From an uncultured Sphingomonadaceae bacterium (lineage in GTDB: Bacteria > Pseudomonadota > Alphaproteobacteria > Sphingomonadales > Sphingomonadaceae): a stretch of DNA of 64,000 nucleotides. Both the position numbers and the translations under genes were made by a program. Of the stretch, positions 63,093 through 64,000 are shown one piece after another. Every line of letters starts with the position of its first letter. Within the stretch, counting starts at the first letter, position 1. Under the pieces are notes generated by a model. That model did no database searches. It saw nothing but the letters and a program-made list of their open reading frames with translations, and was not told where the DNA came from. The stretch lies in the NCBI GenBank assembly GCA_947493195.1, contig CANLQG010000005.1, positions 186,001-250,000 of the forward strand, written 5' to 3'.

Positions 63093-64000
63093 CCTATATC
63101 GGGCACGAGCAGGCGTGGGATGCCTGGCGCCGTGCGCTTTCCGGTGCGCGCATGCACCACGGCTGGATCCTCTCGGGCCGCAAAGGCGTGGGCAAGTCCG
63201 CCTTCGCCATGGCCGCCGCGCGAGAACTGGTGGCGCAAGACGGGATACCGCAGCCACCGGGCGAACATCCCGATATCCGCTACCTCAGCCATCCCCCGCG
63301 AAATGATACCGAGGCGAAAAAGCGGGACGATGGCAAGCCGTACGAACTCGCTCGTAACATCAAGGTGGACCAGATCCGCGAGTTGCAGCGTCGCCTGAAT
63401 ACCCGGCCCACGCTGGGAAGCCGCCGCGCCGTCATCATCGATCCGGCTGACGACATGGAGACGAGCGCCGCCAACGCCTTGCTGAAAAGCCTGGAGGAGC
63501 CGCCGGCGGGCACATACTTCCTGCTGATCGCCCACCGCATCGGGCGATTGCTGCCCACCATCCGCTCGCGCTGCCGGGTGTTGAATTTTCCCCGCGTGTC
63601 CGATCTCGACATGGACGCGGTCCTCGCGAGGGAGAGCCCGCAGGCCAGCAGCGAAGAGCGCACTGCAGCCATCGCCGCTGCCAGTGGTTCACCGGGCGCG
63701 GCCATCGATTTCGTCGAACTCGACCTTGGTAAGATTCACACGCTGATGCAGCAGGTGGTCGAACGGGGCGATCCTGACTTCGTCTTGCGTGGCCGCCTGG
63801 CCGGTGCCATGGGGCAGCGCCCAAGCCGCGAGAAGCAGCTGGCCGCCATCGAACTGGCCCGCGCCGTGGTGGCGGACCAGATGCGCACCATTCCCCATGC
63901 ACAGATCCCTGCGATGGTGGAAACCCACAGCGAACTGGTGCGCCTGGCGGGCCAGGCGCCGACCTACAATTTCGATCCCGGCCTGCTGGTGATGGAAATC
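63089..64000 (+). CDS. holB: DNA polymerase III delta' subunit, 3' part cut by window edge
   Basis: The first 304 codons are present. The start is TTG 63089 in a TTGA overlap with the tmk stop, with GAAGG just before it. No ATG in this frame lies near the start. The clamp-loader AAA+ fold shows the P-loop GRKGVGKSAFA, VDQIRELQRRL, and the sensor 1 and SRC arginine-finger region (LLPTIRSRCRVLNF). The delta' subunit helps load the beta sliding clamp. Its C-terminal part lies beyond the window. Confidence 0.9.
   Translation, partial: MTYIGHEQAWDAWRRALSGARMHHGWILSGRKGVGKSAFAMAAARELVAQDGIPQPPGEHPDIRYLSHPPRNDTEAKKRDDGKPYELARNIKVDQIRELQRRLNTRPTLGSRRAVIIDPADDMETSAANALLKSLEEPPAGTYFLLIAHRIGRLLPTIRSRCRVLNFPRVSDLDMDAVLARESPQASSEERTAAIAAASGSPGAAIDFVELDLGKIHTLMQQVVERGDPDFVLRGRLAGAMGQRPSREKQLAAIELARAVVADQMRTIPHAQIPAMVETHSELVRLAGQAPTYNFDPGLLVMEI

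Overview
The window is GC-rich and densely packed. It reads as core chromosome of an alphaproteobacterium of the order Sphingomonadales, most likely family Erythrobacteraceae. This rests on gene content and order: two-subunit glycyl-tRNA synthetase, pyruvate phosphate dikinase, the PhaR PHA regulator, an archaeal/eukaryal-type ProRS, a UrcA-family protein, a 'vgr-related' HEMTH protein, a DUF1343 (NamZ-like) protein beside a DOMON-like protein, and a dnaK promoter of the alphaproteobacterial RpoH type. I see no prophage, insertion sequence, CRISPR array, rRNA operon or toxin-antitoxin pair. I found no clear new multi-gene defence or metabolic system; the points worth a second look are small.

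Layout. 1-9.2 kb: membrane protein (partial), UrcA protein, TraB/GumN protein, glyQ-glyS, ppdK, a methyltransferase and comF. 9.2-9.5 kb: a gene-free stretch with three hairpins, a possible leftward small RNA. 9.5-16.9 kb: hisI, an Asp/Asn beta-hydroxylase, an MFS-cysK unit, a PilZ protein, tyrS, and the translationally coupled DOMON-like/DUF1343 pair. 17-22.5 kb: a MoxR ATPase with its VWA partner, a serine hydrolase of the beta-lactamase fold, and parE. 22.5-26.6 kb: an LpoA-like lipoprotein divergent from rsmI-yraN-gshB-dedA. 26.6-30.5 kb: hemW-xerC and rph-rdgB leftward, with a CAP-domain protein between them. 30.6-38.2 kb: the chaperone region, with hrcA-grpE, a glycine-zipper lipoprotein, a leftward three-gene unit ending in an HEMTH protein, and dnaK-dnaJ plus a lipoprotein. 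38.2-47.9 kb: a large patatin-like protein, then rightward radA, cvpA, an IscU-like protein, an MHS transporter, alr, phaR and proS. 47.9-54.8 kb: an M3 and an M28 peptidase, rnr, a thioredoxin-fold protein and a universal stress protein. 54.9-58.8 kb: PDH E2 and lpd with three small genes between them, then a 39-codon ORF behind a ribosome-site hairpin. 58.9-64 kb: tRNA-Ser(UGA), then mltB, a degenerate RlpA/SPOR lipoprotein, a D,D-carboxypeptidase, tmk and holB (cut by the right edge).

How the genes work together. Many neighbours overlap by 1-17 bases (ATGA, GTGA or TTGA junctions), so translational coupling is the rule. Functional themes are translation (glyQS, tyrS, proS, tRNA-Ser, rsmI, rph), protein folding (hrcA, grpE, dnaK, dnaJ), peptidoglycan synthesis and turnover (DUF1343 protein, alr, mltB, RlpA-like, D,D-carboxypeptidase, LpoA-like), DNA replication and repair (parE, radA, xerC, tmk, holB) and the end of glycolysis (ppdK, PDH E2 and E3).
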